Positions 18,232-25,838 of a DNA stretch of 64,000 bases are shown one piece after another; within the stretch, counting starts at the first letter, position 1, and each line of letters opens with the position of its first letter. The notes under the pieces are model-generated. The model ran no database searches and was not told where the DNA came from. It saw only the letters and a list, made by a program, of their open reading frames with translations. The stretch covers positions 62,001 to 126,000 of the forward strand of contig NZ_JABRWQ010000002.1 in NCBI RefSeq assembly GCF_013249065.1, in the 5' to 3' direction. The position numbers were made by a program, and so were the translations under genes. The DNA is from Winogradskyella litoriviva. GTDB lineage: Bacteria > Bacteroidota > Bacteroidia > Flavobacteriales > Flavobacteriaceae.

Positions 18232-19481
18232 ACGCACTCATAAAATCTGCAACCATCGTTGATTCTAAAAGTGATTTTCACAATGAAACGGTTGATATTT
18301 TAATTGAAAAAGGTCGTATTTCCAAGATTTCAAAACGCATTACTAATCCCAATAATTACAAAGAAATTAAACTAGATAATTTGCATGTTTCGCAAGGTTG
18401 GTTTGATAGTAGTGTATCTTTTGGCGAACCTGGTTATGAAGAACGCGAAATCATTAGCAATGGTTTAAAAACTGCTGCTAATTCTGGTTTTACTGCTGTG
18501 GCTTTAAATGCCAACTCTAATCCTGTAATTGATAGTTATGCAGACATTACGTTTGTAAAATCTAAAGCCCAAGATAATGCGGTAAGTCTGTATCCTATTG
18601 GTGCTTTGACACGAGGCAGCCAAAGTGAAGATTTAGCGGAGTTGTTTGATATGACTAATGCTGGCGCTGTGGCTTTTTACGATTACCAAAAACCAATTTG
18701 CAATCCTAATTTAATGAAAATTGCGTTGCAATACGCAAGTAATTTTAATGGCTTGGTGTGTTCTTTTCCTCAGGAATCTAAAATATCTGGACTTGGTGTT
18801 GCTAACGAAAACATTAATAGTACCAAATTAGGTCTAAAAGGAAATCCGGCATTAGCGGAAGAATTGCAAGTAGCTAGAGATTTATTTATTTTAGAATACA
18901 CAGAAGGTAAACTTCATATTCCTACTATATCTACAGCAAAATCAGTAGATTTAATCAGAACTGCAAAAAACAAGAAATTAGACGTCACTTGTAGTGTTGC
19001 CATACATAATCTAATATTTACGGACGATTCTTTACAAGAGTTTGACACCAATTTTAAAGTTCTTCCACCTTTAAGAACACTAAACGATTGTGAAGCCTTA
19101 ATAGAAGGCCTAAAAGATGGAACTATTGATATGGTAACTACAGACCATAATCCTATTGATATTGAAGATAAAAAAGTGGAATTCGATTTTGCTAAATATG
19201 GTACAATTGGGCTTGAATCTGCTTTTGGAGCCATGCAGCATATTTTTACCACTAAGAAAACGATTAGCATTTTAACTCAAGGAAAGTCAAGGTTTGGCGT
19301 TTCAGAATCTACAATTAATGAAGGCGAATTAGCCGATTTAGCATTGTTTAATCCTGATAAAAATTACGAATTTAGTCTTAAACACATTACATCTCGCTCT
19401 AAGAATAGTATGTTTATAGGAGAACAACTTAAAGGTGAAACTTATGGTATCATTGCCAATAACAAAATTGTTTTAAAATAA
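18228..19481 (+). CDS. Dihydroorotase-like amidohydrolase lacking metal ligands
   Basis: 417 residues, full length for type I dihydroorotase, and aligned end to end with it (ALNANSNPVID, AGAVAF, MVTTDHNPI, FGTIGLESAFG-like blocks). However the metal-binding DxHxHxRxPG is here D60-S-S-V-S-F-G-E-P-G69, so both histidines and the substrate arginine are gone. The histidine usually found in the HxEd strand is missing (CSFPQE, 178-183), and the one in HxST is T233. Only D306-H307 remain. It probably cannot hydrolyse dihydroorotate. Such inactive homologues (PyrC') are known to support aspartate transcarbamoylase assembly; whether that holds here is inference. It overlaps batA by 4 bases and the next gene by 1, placing it in an envelope operon rather than a pyrimidine operon. 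Confidence 0.8.
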   Translation: MNALIKSATIVDSKSDFHNETVDILIEKGRISKISKRITNPNNYKEIKLDNLHVSQGWFDSSVSFGEPGYEEREIISNGLKTAANSGFTAVALNANSNPVIDSYADITFVKSKAQDNAVSLYPIGALTRGSQSEDLAELFDMTNAGAVAFYDYQKPICNPNLMKIALQYASNFNGLVCSFPQESKISGLGVANENINSTKLGLKGNPALAEELQVARDLFILEYTEGKLHIPTISTAKSVDLIRTAKNKKLDVTCSVAIHNLIFTDDSLQEFDTNFKVLPPLRTLNDCEALIEGLKDGTIDMVTTDHNPIDIEDKKVEFDFAKYGTIGLESAFGAMQHIFTTKKTISILTQGKSRFGVSESTINEGELADLALFNPDKNYEFSLKHITSRSKNSMFIGEQLKGETYGIIANNKIVLK

Positions 19482-19813
19482 TGGATCAAAATACAATAGA
19501 AGACGGAAAAACTCTAGGTTTAGTCGCTTACTTAACTCTATTTGGGACTTTAATTGCCTTTTTTATGAACAAAGATAAACGTAATCCTTTTACTGCCTTT
19601 CATATAAGACAAGGTTTAGGTTTAGGATTACTTTATATTATAATTGGGTTTGGAATAACTGCTTTCGATAGCTGGATGATTACCTATTCGTTTTGGATAT
19701 TTTTTTCCGTTTTATTCCTCTATGGAATTTTTGGAGCTGTTTCAGGAAAACTGAATAAAATACCTGTGTTGGGCGACTTCTTTCAAAATTTATTTAAATC
19801 TATTGGACAATAA
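19481..19813 (+). CDS. Small membrane protein, DUF4870/Tic20-like
   Basis: 110 residues with three or four hydrophobic segments (about 13-28, 46-62, 66-85) and the run NPFTAFHIRQGLGL between helices, typical of DUF4870 and Tic20-like small membrane proteins with no known activity. The ATG shares one base with the stop of the preceding gene (TAATG), and the esterase gene starts two bases after its own stop, so it is translated within the four-gene operon. A membrane role next to the BatA protein is plausible but not shown. Confidence 0.75.
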   Translation: MDQNTIEDGKTLGLVAYLTLFGTLIAFFMNKDKRNPFTAFHIRQGLGLGLLYIIIGFGITAFDSWMITYSFWIFFSVLFLYGIFGAVSGKLNKIPVLGDFFQNLFKSIGQ

Positions 19814-19815
19814 TT

Positions 19816-20460
19816 ATGTCGAAATTACACTACATCACAAGACCTTCTTCTTTAAAGGAAAATGCACCTCTTTTAATAATGTGTCATGGTTACGGAAGTG
19901 ACGAAAATGATTTATTTTCTTTTGCTTCAGAATTACCAGAAGAATTAATGGTTATTTCATTAAGAGCACCTTATGCTATGCAACCGTATGGTAATGCATG
20001 GTATGCTATTAATTTTGATGCGGATAAAGGTAAATGGAGTGATAATATACAAGCTAAAGAATCTGTAGATAAAATTGCCGAGTTTATTGACTATGCCTGT
20101 AGTACTTATGCAGTAGATTCTAAAAATGTAACGTTATTAGGATTTAGCCAAGGTACTATTTTAAGCTATGCTGTGGCTTTAACCTATCCGGAAAAAGTAA
20201 AAAATATTGTAGCATTAAGTGGCTATATTAATGAAGACATTTTACCGGAATCTATTAACAAAGCGCATGTATCGCATCTTAATTTCTTTTGCTCTCATGG
20301 CTCTGTAGACCAAGTAATACCTGTAAGTTGGGCACAAAAAACACCTGCTTTTTTAGAGGCTTTAAACATTAATCATATATATAAAGAATATCCTGTTGGA
20401 CATGGAGTTGCGCCTCAGAATTTTTATGATTTAAAAGCTTGGTTAGAAAAACACCTTTAA
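19816..20460 (+). CDS. Alpha/beta hydrolase, phospholipase/carboxylesterase type
   Basis: 214 residues, the normal length for the AB_hydrolase_2 (YpfH-like) family. The catalytic triad is visible: S111 in GFSQG, D165 in HGSVDQVIP and H196 in VGHGV. The oxyanion loop CHGYGSDENDLF (23-34) is also present. No signal peptide, so it acts in the cytoplasm on small esters or thioesters; the natural substrate is unknown. Last gene of the BatA operon, two bases behind the DUF4870 gene. Confidence 0.88.
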   Translation: MSKLHYITRPSSLKENAPLLIMCHGYGSDENDLFSFASELPEELMVISLRAPYAMQPYGNAWYAINFDADKGKWSDNIQAKESVDKIAEFIDYACSTYAVDSKNVTLLGFSQGTILSYAVALTYPEKVKNIVALSGYINEDILPESINKAHVSHLNFFCSHGSVDQVIPVSWAQKTPAFLEALNINHIYKEYPVGHGVAPQNFYDLKAWLEKHL

Positions 20461-20479
20461 ACACTTCAAAAAAAAACAT

Positions 20480-20989
20480 CTATTCATTAATGGTAGGATA
20501 CATTAAATACTCTACCAATTTATATTTAAGATTATTGTTTTCATCAATTTCATAACTCACAAAAATTTCTCCCCAAAATTCGCCATCAGTAAAATTGGCA
20601 ATAATCCATTTGTGATTTAAAACACGGATTTTATTGATTAATAATTTAGAATCCGTCATGGACACATAAGGTACAATTGGATGATCGTCACCTTCGTAGT
20701 TGTTCATGTTATAAAGTCCATCAATTATTGTTGGTATTAATTTTTCTGTATTATATCCTTGAGCTTCAAAATACGTTAACGCGTCTTCATTACCTTCTAT
20801 ATTAAAATAACTTAATTCAAAATTCTCATTTTCTAAAGCTTTTACGGTTTCTTCACTTTTGGCAAGTTTAGATTTCACTTTAACTATATCTTCTTCATAT
20901 TTATCCAAAATGTTTTTTGAATTTACATATTGAAAAATTAATAATAAGACCGTAAAAATGAATAAATACATTAAAATTTTATTCTTCAT
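20480..20989 (-). CDS. Membrane-anchored protein of unknown function
   Basis: 169 residues. One N-terminal membrane helix (about 5-21) is followed by a short coiled coil (about 30-60, with heptad Leu/Val and the run VKALENENFEL) and a compact C-terminal domain of about 100 residues. The domain likely faces the periplasm. I do not recognise it as an enzyme and see no conserved catalytic triad or metal motif. It starts two bases after the stop of the MBL-fold hydrolase gene and is therefore probably co-transcribed with it. Confidence 0.7.
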   Translation of the reverse strand: MKNKILMYLFIFTVLLLIFQYVNSKNILDKYEEDIVKVKSKLAKSEETVKALENENFELSYFNIEGNEDALTYFEAQGYNTEKLIPTIIDGLYNMNNYEGDDHPIVPYVSMTDSKLLINKIRVLNHKWIIANFTDGEFWGEIFVSYEIDENNNLKYKLVEYLMYPTINE

Positions 20990-20991
20990 AT

Positions 20992-21753
20992 CTAAATTGT
21001 AATTTGTAAGTTATCGTATGCTAAAAAAACGTTTTCTGGTAAGGTTTGTTGTACATCATCATGAAATCCTAAATGATGACTAATATGAGTTAAATATGCA
21101 CGTTTAGGTTTTAATTTTTTAATAAGACCTAATGCTTGTTCTAAATTAAAATGTGATATATGCTCTTTATGACGCAATGCATTAACCACTAAAACATCTA
21201 AATTTTGAAGTTTTTCAATCTCAGAATCAATAATTGTTTTCATGTCTGTTAAATAGGCAAAATTATGAAAACGGAAACCAAAAACCTGAAGCTTATAATG
21301 CAATCCATCAATAGGAATTACTTTAAGATTTCCTGCTAAAAAAGGCTCGTTTTTAACTTCAATTTTAGTGACGCTTGGTACACCAGGATATTTCTCTCCA
21401 TTGGTAAAAATATAGTCAAAACGCTTCTCTAACGATTTAAAAACACGCTGATGTGCAAATAAATCTATATCACCTTGTCTAAAGAAAAAAGGACGTATAT
21501 CATCTAATCCCATGGTATGATCAGCATGCTCATGTGTAAAAATAATACCATCAATTTTAGTGACATTTGCTCTTAGCATTTGTTGCCTAAAATCTGGTCC
21601 GCAATCCACCACAAAAGTATAATTATCCCACTCTACCAAAATAGAAACTCGTAAGCGTTTATCTTTAGGGTTTTCACTTAAACACACAGGATGATCGCTA
21701 CCAATTATTGGAATCCCTTGGGATGTACCAGTACCTAAGAATGTAATTTTCAA
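20992..21753 (-). CDS. MBL-fold metallo-hydrolase, PhnP-like
   Basis: 253 residues. The metallo-beta-lactamase signature is intact: H74-E-H76-A-D78-H79 in FTHEHADHTMGL, with later ligands in YLTDMKT and YLTHISHHLG. The N-terminus MKITFLGTGTSQGIP is characteristic of the PhnP-like branch, phosphodiesterases that act on cyclic phosphates or nucleotides. Many bacteria carry this family outside phosphonate operons, so the substrate cannot be fixed here. First gene of a two-gene minus-strand unit; its -7 element lies just 18 bases upstream and faces the promoter of the divergent gene. Confidence 0.85.
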   Translation of the reverse strand: MKITFLGTGTSQGIPIIGSDHPVCLSENPKDKRLRVSILVEWDNYTFVVDCGPDFRQQMLRANVTKIDGIIFTHEHADHTMGLDDIRPFFFRQGDIDLFAHQRVFKSLEKRFDYIFTNGEKYPGVPSVTKIEVKNEPFLAGNLKVIPIDGLHYKLQVFGFRFHNFAYLTDMKTIIDSEIEKLQNLDVLVVNALRHKEHISHFNLEQALGLIKKLKPKRAYLTHISHHLGFHDDVQQTLPENVFLAYDNLQITI

Positions 21754-21771
21754 GTTAGATTAGTTTAAAAA

Positions 21772-21779
21772 CAAAAATA
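21772..21779 (-). promoter_or_regulatory. -7 promoter element of the MBL-fold hydrolase gene
   Basis: Minus-strand TATTTTTG, an exact TAnnTTTG. Eighteen bases separate it from the start codon. It lies back to back with the plus-strand promoter beginning at 21790. Confidence 0.5.
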
Positions 21780-21789
21780 AACTTATTTT

Positions 21790-21819
21790 TTTGTTTGCGT
21801 TAGTAAATTGATACCTTTG
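21790..21819 (+). promoter_or_regulatory. Complete flavobacterial promoter (-33 TTTG, -7 TACCTTTG)
   Basis: TTTG (21790-21793), an 18-base spacer and TACCTTTG (21812-21819). Both boxes and the spacing agree with the Bacteroidota primary-sigma consensus, making this one of the best promoters in the window. The gene's ATG follows 27 bases later. Confidence 0.7.
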
Positions 21820-21845
21820 CGAAAACGATGTAAATCCCAGATTCC

Positions 21846-23300
21846 ATGAAGGACATAACGTATAAAGGTGACACAATAATTGAAAATATCCCATCACTTA
21901 AAGACAAAGCATTAAGAATTAATCTAAATGCAGACATCTATGGGACCTTTTCCGAAATTGGAGCAGGACAAGAAACTGTGCGTCATTTCTTTAGAGCTGG
22001 TGGTGCTTCAGGAACCATCGCAAAGGCCATGTCTGCTTACGATAAAAACTTTAGCGATGCTATTTATGGCATTGAAGATGATAAACGTTATGTTACTGAG
22101 GCTAGACTTAGAAAAATGTTAAATCATGAAGTTCGCCTTATGGAAGAGCGAATTACAAGAGATAGCAATCCTCATAAAATATTCTTCTCTTATGCTAATA
22201 CTGTAGCCACTATAGATTTTGCTAAAAAATACAAAGGCCATGGTTGGGTTGGTATAAAATACCAAGTAGCTCCAGAAGAAGAGTACAATGATATTATTAT
22301 ACATGTACGTTTTAAAGAAACTGATGCACGTTTACAACAAGAAACCTTAGGTAAATTAGGAACTAACCTTATTTATGGTGCATTTTACAAATACAATCAA
22401 CCGCGTAAATTATTACGTTATTTATATGATCATTTAGATAAAGACCAATTAGAAATTGATACAATTAACTTCTCTGGTCCAGCTTTTAAAGACGTGGACA
22501 ATCGTTTAATGAGTTTACAACTCGTTAAAAATGGAATGACTGATGCCGTAATGTTTGCTCCAGATGGTAATAATGTTTTGCCAGCGCGTGTACTGTACAA
22601 AAAGAATATATTAACTCTTAGAGGAAGTTTTAGACCTGTAACTAAAGTTAACATGGACATGCTAGAGAAATCTTTAGAAATGTTTGTGAAAGAAAACAAG
22701 GTTGAAAAAGAAAAAACACAAGTTATTTTTGAAATTACGTTATCTAACTTAAGAGCAGAAGGAGAAATTGATGAGCAAGATTTTATGGATCGTGCAAAAC
22801 TTCTATGTTCTTTAGGGCAAACGGTATTAATTTCTAACTTCCAAGAATATTATAAACTTGTTGAATACTTCTCTCAATATTCTAGAGCAAGAATGGGATT
22901 AGCAATGGGTGTAAATAACCTTATTGATATTTTTGACGAAAAGTACTATCGTCATTTAAGTGGTGGAATTTTAGAGGCTTTTGGTAAACTCTTTTATAAA
23001 GATTTACGTGTCTATCTTTACCCAATGCAAAATGAAGATGGCAGCTTAACAACTAGTGAAAATTTAAAAGTACATCCACGTATGAAAGAACTTTACAAAT
23101 TCTTTAAATACAACGGAAAAGTAGTTGACATTGCAGATTATGATCGTTCTAACCTATCTGTATTCTCTAGAACTGTTTTAAAAATGATTTCTAAAAATGA
23201 AAATGGCTGGGAAAAAATGCTTCCTGAAGGTGTTGCCAAATTAATTAAAGAAAAAAGTTTATTTGGTTGCGAAACCGAAGAGACAATTCATAAACATTAA
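21846..23300 (+). CDS. Conserved cytoplasmic protein of unknown function (484 aa)
   Basis: I recognise this as a protein widespread in Bacteroidota but without an established activity. It has no signal peptide or membrane helix, is rich in charged residues, and contains striking invariant-looking blocks: EIGAGQETVRHFFRAGGASGT split over residues 37-58, AKAMSAYDKNFSDAIYG (60-76) and SQYSRARMGLAMGVNNL (about 350-366). Database labels for relatives (TonB receptor, nicotinate-nucleotide adenylyltransferase) are not supported: no barrel, no HxGH and no ISSTxxR motif. It has a near-perfect promoter and a strong bidirectional terminator, so it is monocistronic and probably well expressed. Confidence 0.8.
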   Translation: MKDITYKGDTIIENIPSLKDKALRINLNADIYGTFSEIGAGQETVRHFFRAGGASGTIAKAMSAYDKNFSDAIYGIEDDKRYVTEARLRKMLNHEVRLMEERITRDSNPHKIFFSYANTVATIDFAKKYKGHGWVGIKYQVAPEEEYNDIIIHVRFKETDARLQQETLGKLGTNLIYGAFYKYNQPRKLLRYLYDHLDKDQLEIDTINFSGPAFKDVDNRLMSLQLVKNGMTDAVMFAPDGNNVLPARVLYKKNILTLRGSFRPVTKVNMDMLEKSLEMFVKENKVEKEKTQVIFEITLSNLRAEGEIDEQDFMDRAKLLCSLGQTVLISNFQEYYKLVEYFSQYSRARMGLAMGVNNLIDIFDEKYYRHLSGGILEAFGKLFYKDLRVYLYPMQNEDGSLTTSENLKVHPRMKELYKFFKYNGKVVDIADYDRSNLSVFSRTVLKMISKNENGWEKMLPEGVAKLIKEKSLFGCETEETIHKH

Positions 23301-23316
23301 GCATAAGCTAAATGAT

Positions 23317-23353
23317 AAAAAAAGCGTATTGAAAGTTTCAATACGCTTTTTTT
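23317..23353. terminator. Bidirectional intrinsic terminator
   Basis: An 11-bp perfect inverted repeat (23324-23334 with 23336-23346; GCGTATTGAAA and its complement) framed by seven A and seven T. It closes the plus-strand unknown gene and the minus-strand lipoprotein gene that converge here. Confidence 0.88.
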
Positions 23354-23374
23354 ATAGTCTTTTTTAATAACTAT

Positions 23375-23779
23375 TTATAGCTTTAGATATTTAGCTCCAC
23401 AAGGTTCAATACACGGAAAATATATAATAAGTTTATCTCCATTTATTACAAAAGAATAGTCCCAATTTGGAATACTCCCTTCACATAACTCTGGCGTTAT
23501 TGTAGATTCTATTTCAGAGTAAATACCTGTTGATGGTGAACCAGAAACATCTAACATATTACAAAAATCTCCATTAGCAGTAAATGTTCCATCATCTAAA
23601 AATGAAATAACAAAATCACTATCAACCGCATTATAGGTGCCACTTCCATCACCAGGATCAGATAGCATTTCTATCAATTTCCAATCTCCTACTATATCAA
23701 CATCTCTATTATTTTCATCGTCATTATTGCATGACACAATAAACAATATTAACGTAAACATTAAAACTAACTTTTTCAT
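23375..23779 (-). CDS. Lipocalin-like lipoprotein
   Basis: 134 residues. Lipobox IVSC with Cys17 is followed by an Asp/Asn-rich sorting tail (NNDDENNRD) typical of Bacteroidota surface or outer-membrane lipoproteins. The mature part starts IVGDWKLIEML and has a regular beta pattern, as in the lipocalin-like (DUF4923/Lipocalin_4 style) family of small beta-barrel lipoproteins. Four later cysteines (CNML, CEGS, CIEPCG) could form disulfides. Ligand unknown. Monocistronic, followed by the bidirectional terminator at 23317. Confidence 0.78.
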   Translation of the reverse strand: MKKLVLMFTLILFIVSCNNDDENNRDVDIVGDWKLIEMLSDPGDGSGTYNAVDSDFVISFLDDGTFTANGDFCNMLDVSGSPSTGIYSEIESTITPELCEGSIPNWDYSFVINGDKLIIYFPCIEPCGAKYLKL

Positions 23780-23853
23780 ATAACCCTTTTATTAATTAGA
23801 TGTAAAAATCTCAAAAGGTTGCACGCAATGAGAAAAAAATTAGAAAATAATAC

Positions 23854-24309
23854 TTAAACGTCTAATATTTGCTCTGCATGAGCCTTAGTCTTTACTTTAG
23901 CAATCACATCTTCAATAATACCACTTTCATTAATAACAAAGGTCGTTCTATGGATGCCATCATATTCTTTTCCCATAAACTTCTTTGGTCCCCAAACTCC
24001 AAAAACTTCTATAACCGCTTTATCTTCATCTGCTAATAAAGGATATTGCAAACTATATTTAGCTTTAAAATTAGTTTGGCGTTTAGCACTATCTGCACTA
24101 ACTCCTAAAATTTCATAACCAAGAGATTGAAAACGCTCATAGTTATCATTAAGATTACAAGCTTCAGCTGTACAACCTGGTGTACTTGCTTTTGGGTAAA
24201 AGAAAACTACTAATTTTTTCCCTTTATAATCTGATAATGAGATTCTATTACCTTGTTCGTCTAATGCTGAAAAATCTGGAGCCTTATCGCCTACTTTTAA
24301 GTGTGTCAT
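23854..24309 (-). CDS. bcp: Thioredoxin-dependent peroxiredoxin (BCP/PrxQ family)
   Basis: 151 residues from ATG 24307-24309 (MTHLKVGDKAPDF). The open frame continues to 24360, but the extra 17 residues have no family counterpart and overlap the nth start, so they are excluded. The peroxidatic C46 and the resolving C51 occur in TPGCTAEACN, the CX4C arrangement of atypical 2-Cys BCP proteins; FFYPKAS precedes it. The enzyme reduces hydrogen and lipid hydroperoxides in the cytosol with electrons from thioredoxin. Divergent from nth with only 44 bases between starts, so the promoters of this antioxidant gene and the repair gene overlap. Confidence 0.92.
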   Translation of the reverse strand: MTHLKVGDKAPDFSALDEQGNRISLSDYKGKKLVVFFYPKASTPGCTAEACNLNDNYERFQSLGYEILGVSADSAKRQTNFKAKYSLQYPLLADEDKAVIEVFGVWGPKKFMGKEYDGIHRTTFVINESGIIEDVIAKVKTKAHAEQILDV

Positions 24310-24315
24310 ATTGTG

Positions 24316-24323
24316 TAAATTTG
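24316..24323 (+). promoter_or_regulatory. -7 promoter element of nth
   Basis: TAAATTTG fits TAnnTTTG exactly and lies 30 bases before the nth ATG, in the leader of the divergent bcp gene. No -33 TTG at the standard distance. Confidence 0.4.
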
Positions 24324-24353
24324 TATATAATGTCTTAATCGTAAAAATACAAA

Positions 24354-25010
24354 ATGACAAAACAAGAAAAAGTTAATTTCGTTATAAATACTTTATATAA
24401 ATTATATCCAGAGATTCCAATTCCGCTAGATCATAAAGACCCTTACACTTTATTAATTGCCGTTTTAATGTCTGCGCAAAGTACAGATGTGCGCGTTAAT
24501 CAAATTACACCTTTGTTGTTTGAACGCGCTGATAATCCGTACGATATGATTAAGTTAAGTGTTGAAGAAATTAGGGAGATTATTAAACCTGTTGGTTTGT
24601 CGCCTATGAAAAGTAAAGGAATTCATGGTTTATCTCAAATATTAATTGAAAAACATAATGGTGAAGTTCCTAAAACGTATGAAGATTTAGAAGCACTACC
24701 TGCTGTAGGGCGCAAAACAGCTGCTGTAGTATTATCGCAAGCTTTTGGTATTCCGGCTTTTCCGGTAGATACGCATATTCATCGTTTAATGTACCGTTGG
24801 AATCTAACTAATGGCAAAAATGTAGTACAAACCGAAAAAGATGCTAAACGCTTATTTCCTAAAGAACTCTGGAATGATTTACACCTTCAAATTATTTGGT
24901 ATGGCAGACAATATTCTCCTGCTCGTGGTTGGGATTTAGAGAAAGATATTATCACTAAAACTATTGGTAGAAAATCGGTTTTGGAAGACTATTATAAAAA
25001 GAAAAAATAA
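24354..25010 (+). CDS. nth: Endonuclease III-type DNA glycosylase/AP lyase without Fe-S cluster
   Basis: 218 residues. The helix-hairpin-helix LPAVGRKTA contains the catalytic K121 and the following PVDTHIHRL contains D139, corresponding to K120 and D138 of E. coli Nth, so glycosylase and lyase chemistry should be intact. The protein excises oxidised pyrimidines and nicks abasic sites. Unusually, the C-terminal loop that normally carries four cysteines for a [4Fe-4S] cluster reads YGRQYSPARGWDLEKD and contains no cysteine at all. The reading frame is intact, so this is a cluster-less variant, not a truncation. It is divergent from bcp. Confidence 0.9.
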   Translation: MTKQEKVNFVINTLYKLYPEIPIPLDHKDPYTLLIAVLMSAQSTDVRVNQITPLLFERADNPYDMIKLSVEEIREIIKPVGLSPMKSKGIHGLSQILIEKHNGEVPKTYEDLEALPAVGRKTAAVVLSQAFGIPAFPVDTHIHRLMYRWNLTNGKNVVQTEKDAKRLFPKELWNDLHLQIIWYGRQYSPARGWDLEKDIITKTIGRKSVLEDYYKKKK

Positions 25011-25057
25011 TGTTTAATTGGTATAATAGTTGATGCGTTATTATAAATAGCCAACCT

Positions 25058-25609
25058 ATGAAAAAGCTCATCCTTCTAATTTCTACTTTAGCAATCACAT
25101 CTTGCATACCTTTAAAAGTTGCTCCTAAATTTAAAAATCAAGATTATAAAGTAATGTCGGCTAAAAAATTTCAAAGGAAGATGTCAAAGGAAATGTCTTT
25201 TATATTTAAGGACCCTAAAGATGCTTATGATTTTTATAACTATATCAATAAAAAATATAGATTAAATGATATTGATGTTGGCTATAATGTTCCTTTTCAA
25301 ATAGATGGACAAACGTTATTTTTAACATATCATGAAACTGAGCGAGAAGACAAATCATTAAATTTACCTTTAGTTGCAGCAGATGAAGTTCTGGATCGCA
25401 AAGCTGGCATTAAAATATTCGAGAAAAATTACACAAGTCGCACAGGGCATTGGTATATTATCCTAACAGTTTTTGACAAAGACCTAAATAACTGTTTAAA
25501 AGACAACCATCAATTAAAAGAAAAAACAATTCAATATTTAAAAAAATTAAAACAAGAATACCTTACAACTCACAATTATGAAGAGTTGTTATTTTCAAAA
25601 AAATCCTGA
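25058..25609 (+). CDS. Putative lipoprotein of unknown function
   Basis: 183 residues. Lipobox ITSC with Cys16 after a basic start and hydrophobic core, so membrane-anchored by lipid. The mature protein is rich in Lys, Tyr and Asp and has alternating strands and helices without a family that I know. It lies 47 bases after nth and might be co-transcribed with it, but no functional connection is evident. Its TGA stop (25607-25609) is already part of the terminator stem. Confidence 0.7.
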   Translation: MKKLILLISTLAITSCIPLKVAPKFKNQDYKVMSAKKFQRKMSKEMSFIFKDPKDAYDFYNYINKKYRLNDIDVGYNVPFQIDGQTLFLTYHETEREDKSLNLPLVAADEVLDRKAGIKIFEKNYTSRTGHWYIILTVFDKDLNNCLKDNHQLKEKTIQYLKKLKQEYLTTHNYEELLFSKKS

Positions 25610-25628
25610 TATTTTCACATCAGGATTT
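25601..25628 (+). terminator. Intrinsic terminator overlapping the lipoprotein stop codon
   Basis: A perfect 10-bp stem (AAATCCTGAT, 25601-25610, with 25619-25628) and 8-base loop, preceded by A-rich and followed by T-rich sequence. It may also work on the minus strand for the microprotein gene that ends at 25638. Confidence 0.8.
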
Positions 25629-25637
25629 TAATTCAAC

Positions 25638-25781
25638 TTAATTTAGAAGTGCTTCAAACTTCAACTTATTATAATTTATAACACTTAAAGCCTTAGAGTA
25701 ATTCAAAAGATGACTTATCGTTTCATCTTTTGGTTTTAGGTTATCATTTTTTGGAAAAGGGTTAGAGTAAATTTTTGCCAT
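25638..25781 (-). CDS. 47-residue microprotein downstream of ECF sigma factor
   Basis: ATG 25779-25781 to TAA 25638-25640, translation beginning MAKIYSNPFPKND and ending KLKFEALLN. It is soluble, mixed charge, with a proline-rich start and a probable helix from about residue 20 (ETISHLLNYSKALSVI) to the end. It follows the sigma-factor gene by 57 bases in the same direction and ends at a good terminator, so it is probably the second gene of that operon. I believe similar tiny proteins occur in other flavobacteria, which would support translation, but I cannot check. Function unknown; a regulator of the sigma factor is one possibility. Confidence 0.65.
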   Translation of the reverse strand: MAKIYSNPFPKNDNLKPKDETISHLLNYSKALSVINYNKLKFEALLN

Positions 25782-25838
25782 TTTAATAATTTAAAAGTTT
25801 ATATATAGCAAAAACGTACTTAAGTACACTTTATTGTA

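Noticed and set aside
21846-23300. Nicotinate-nucleotide adenylyltransferase or TonB-dependent receptor labels
   Set aside because: No HxGH or ISSTxxR motif, no signal peptide, plug or barrel pattern.
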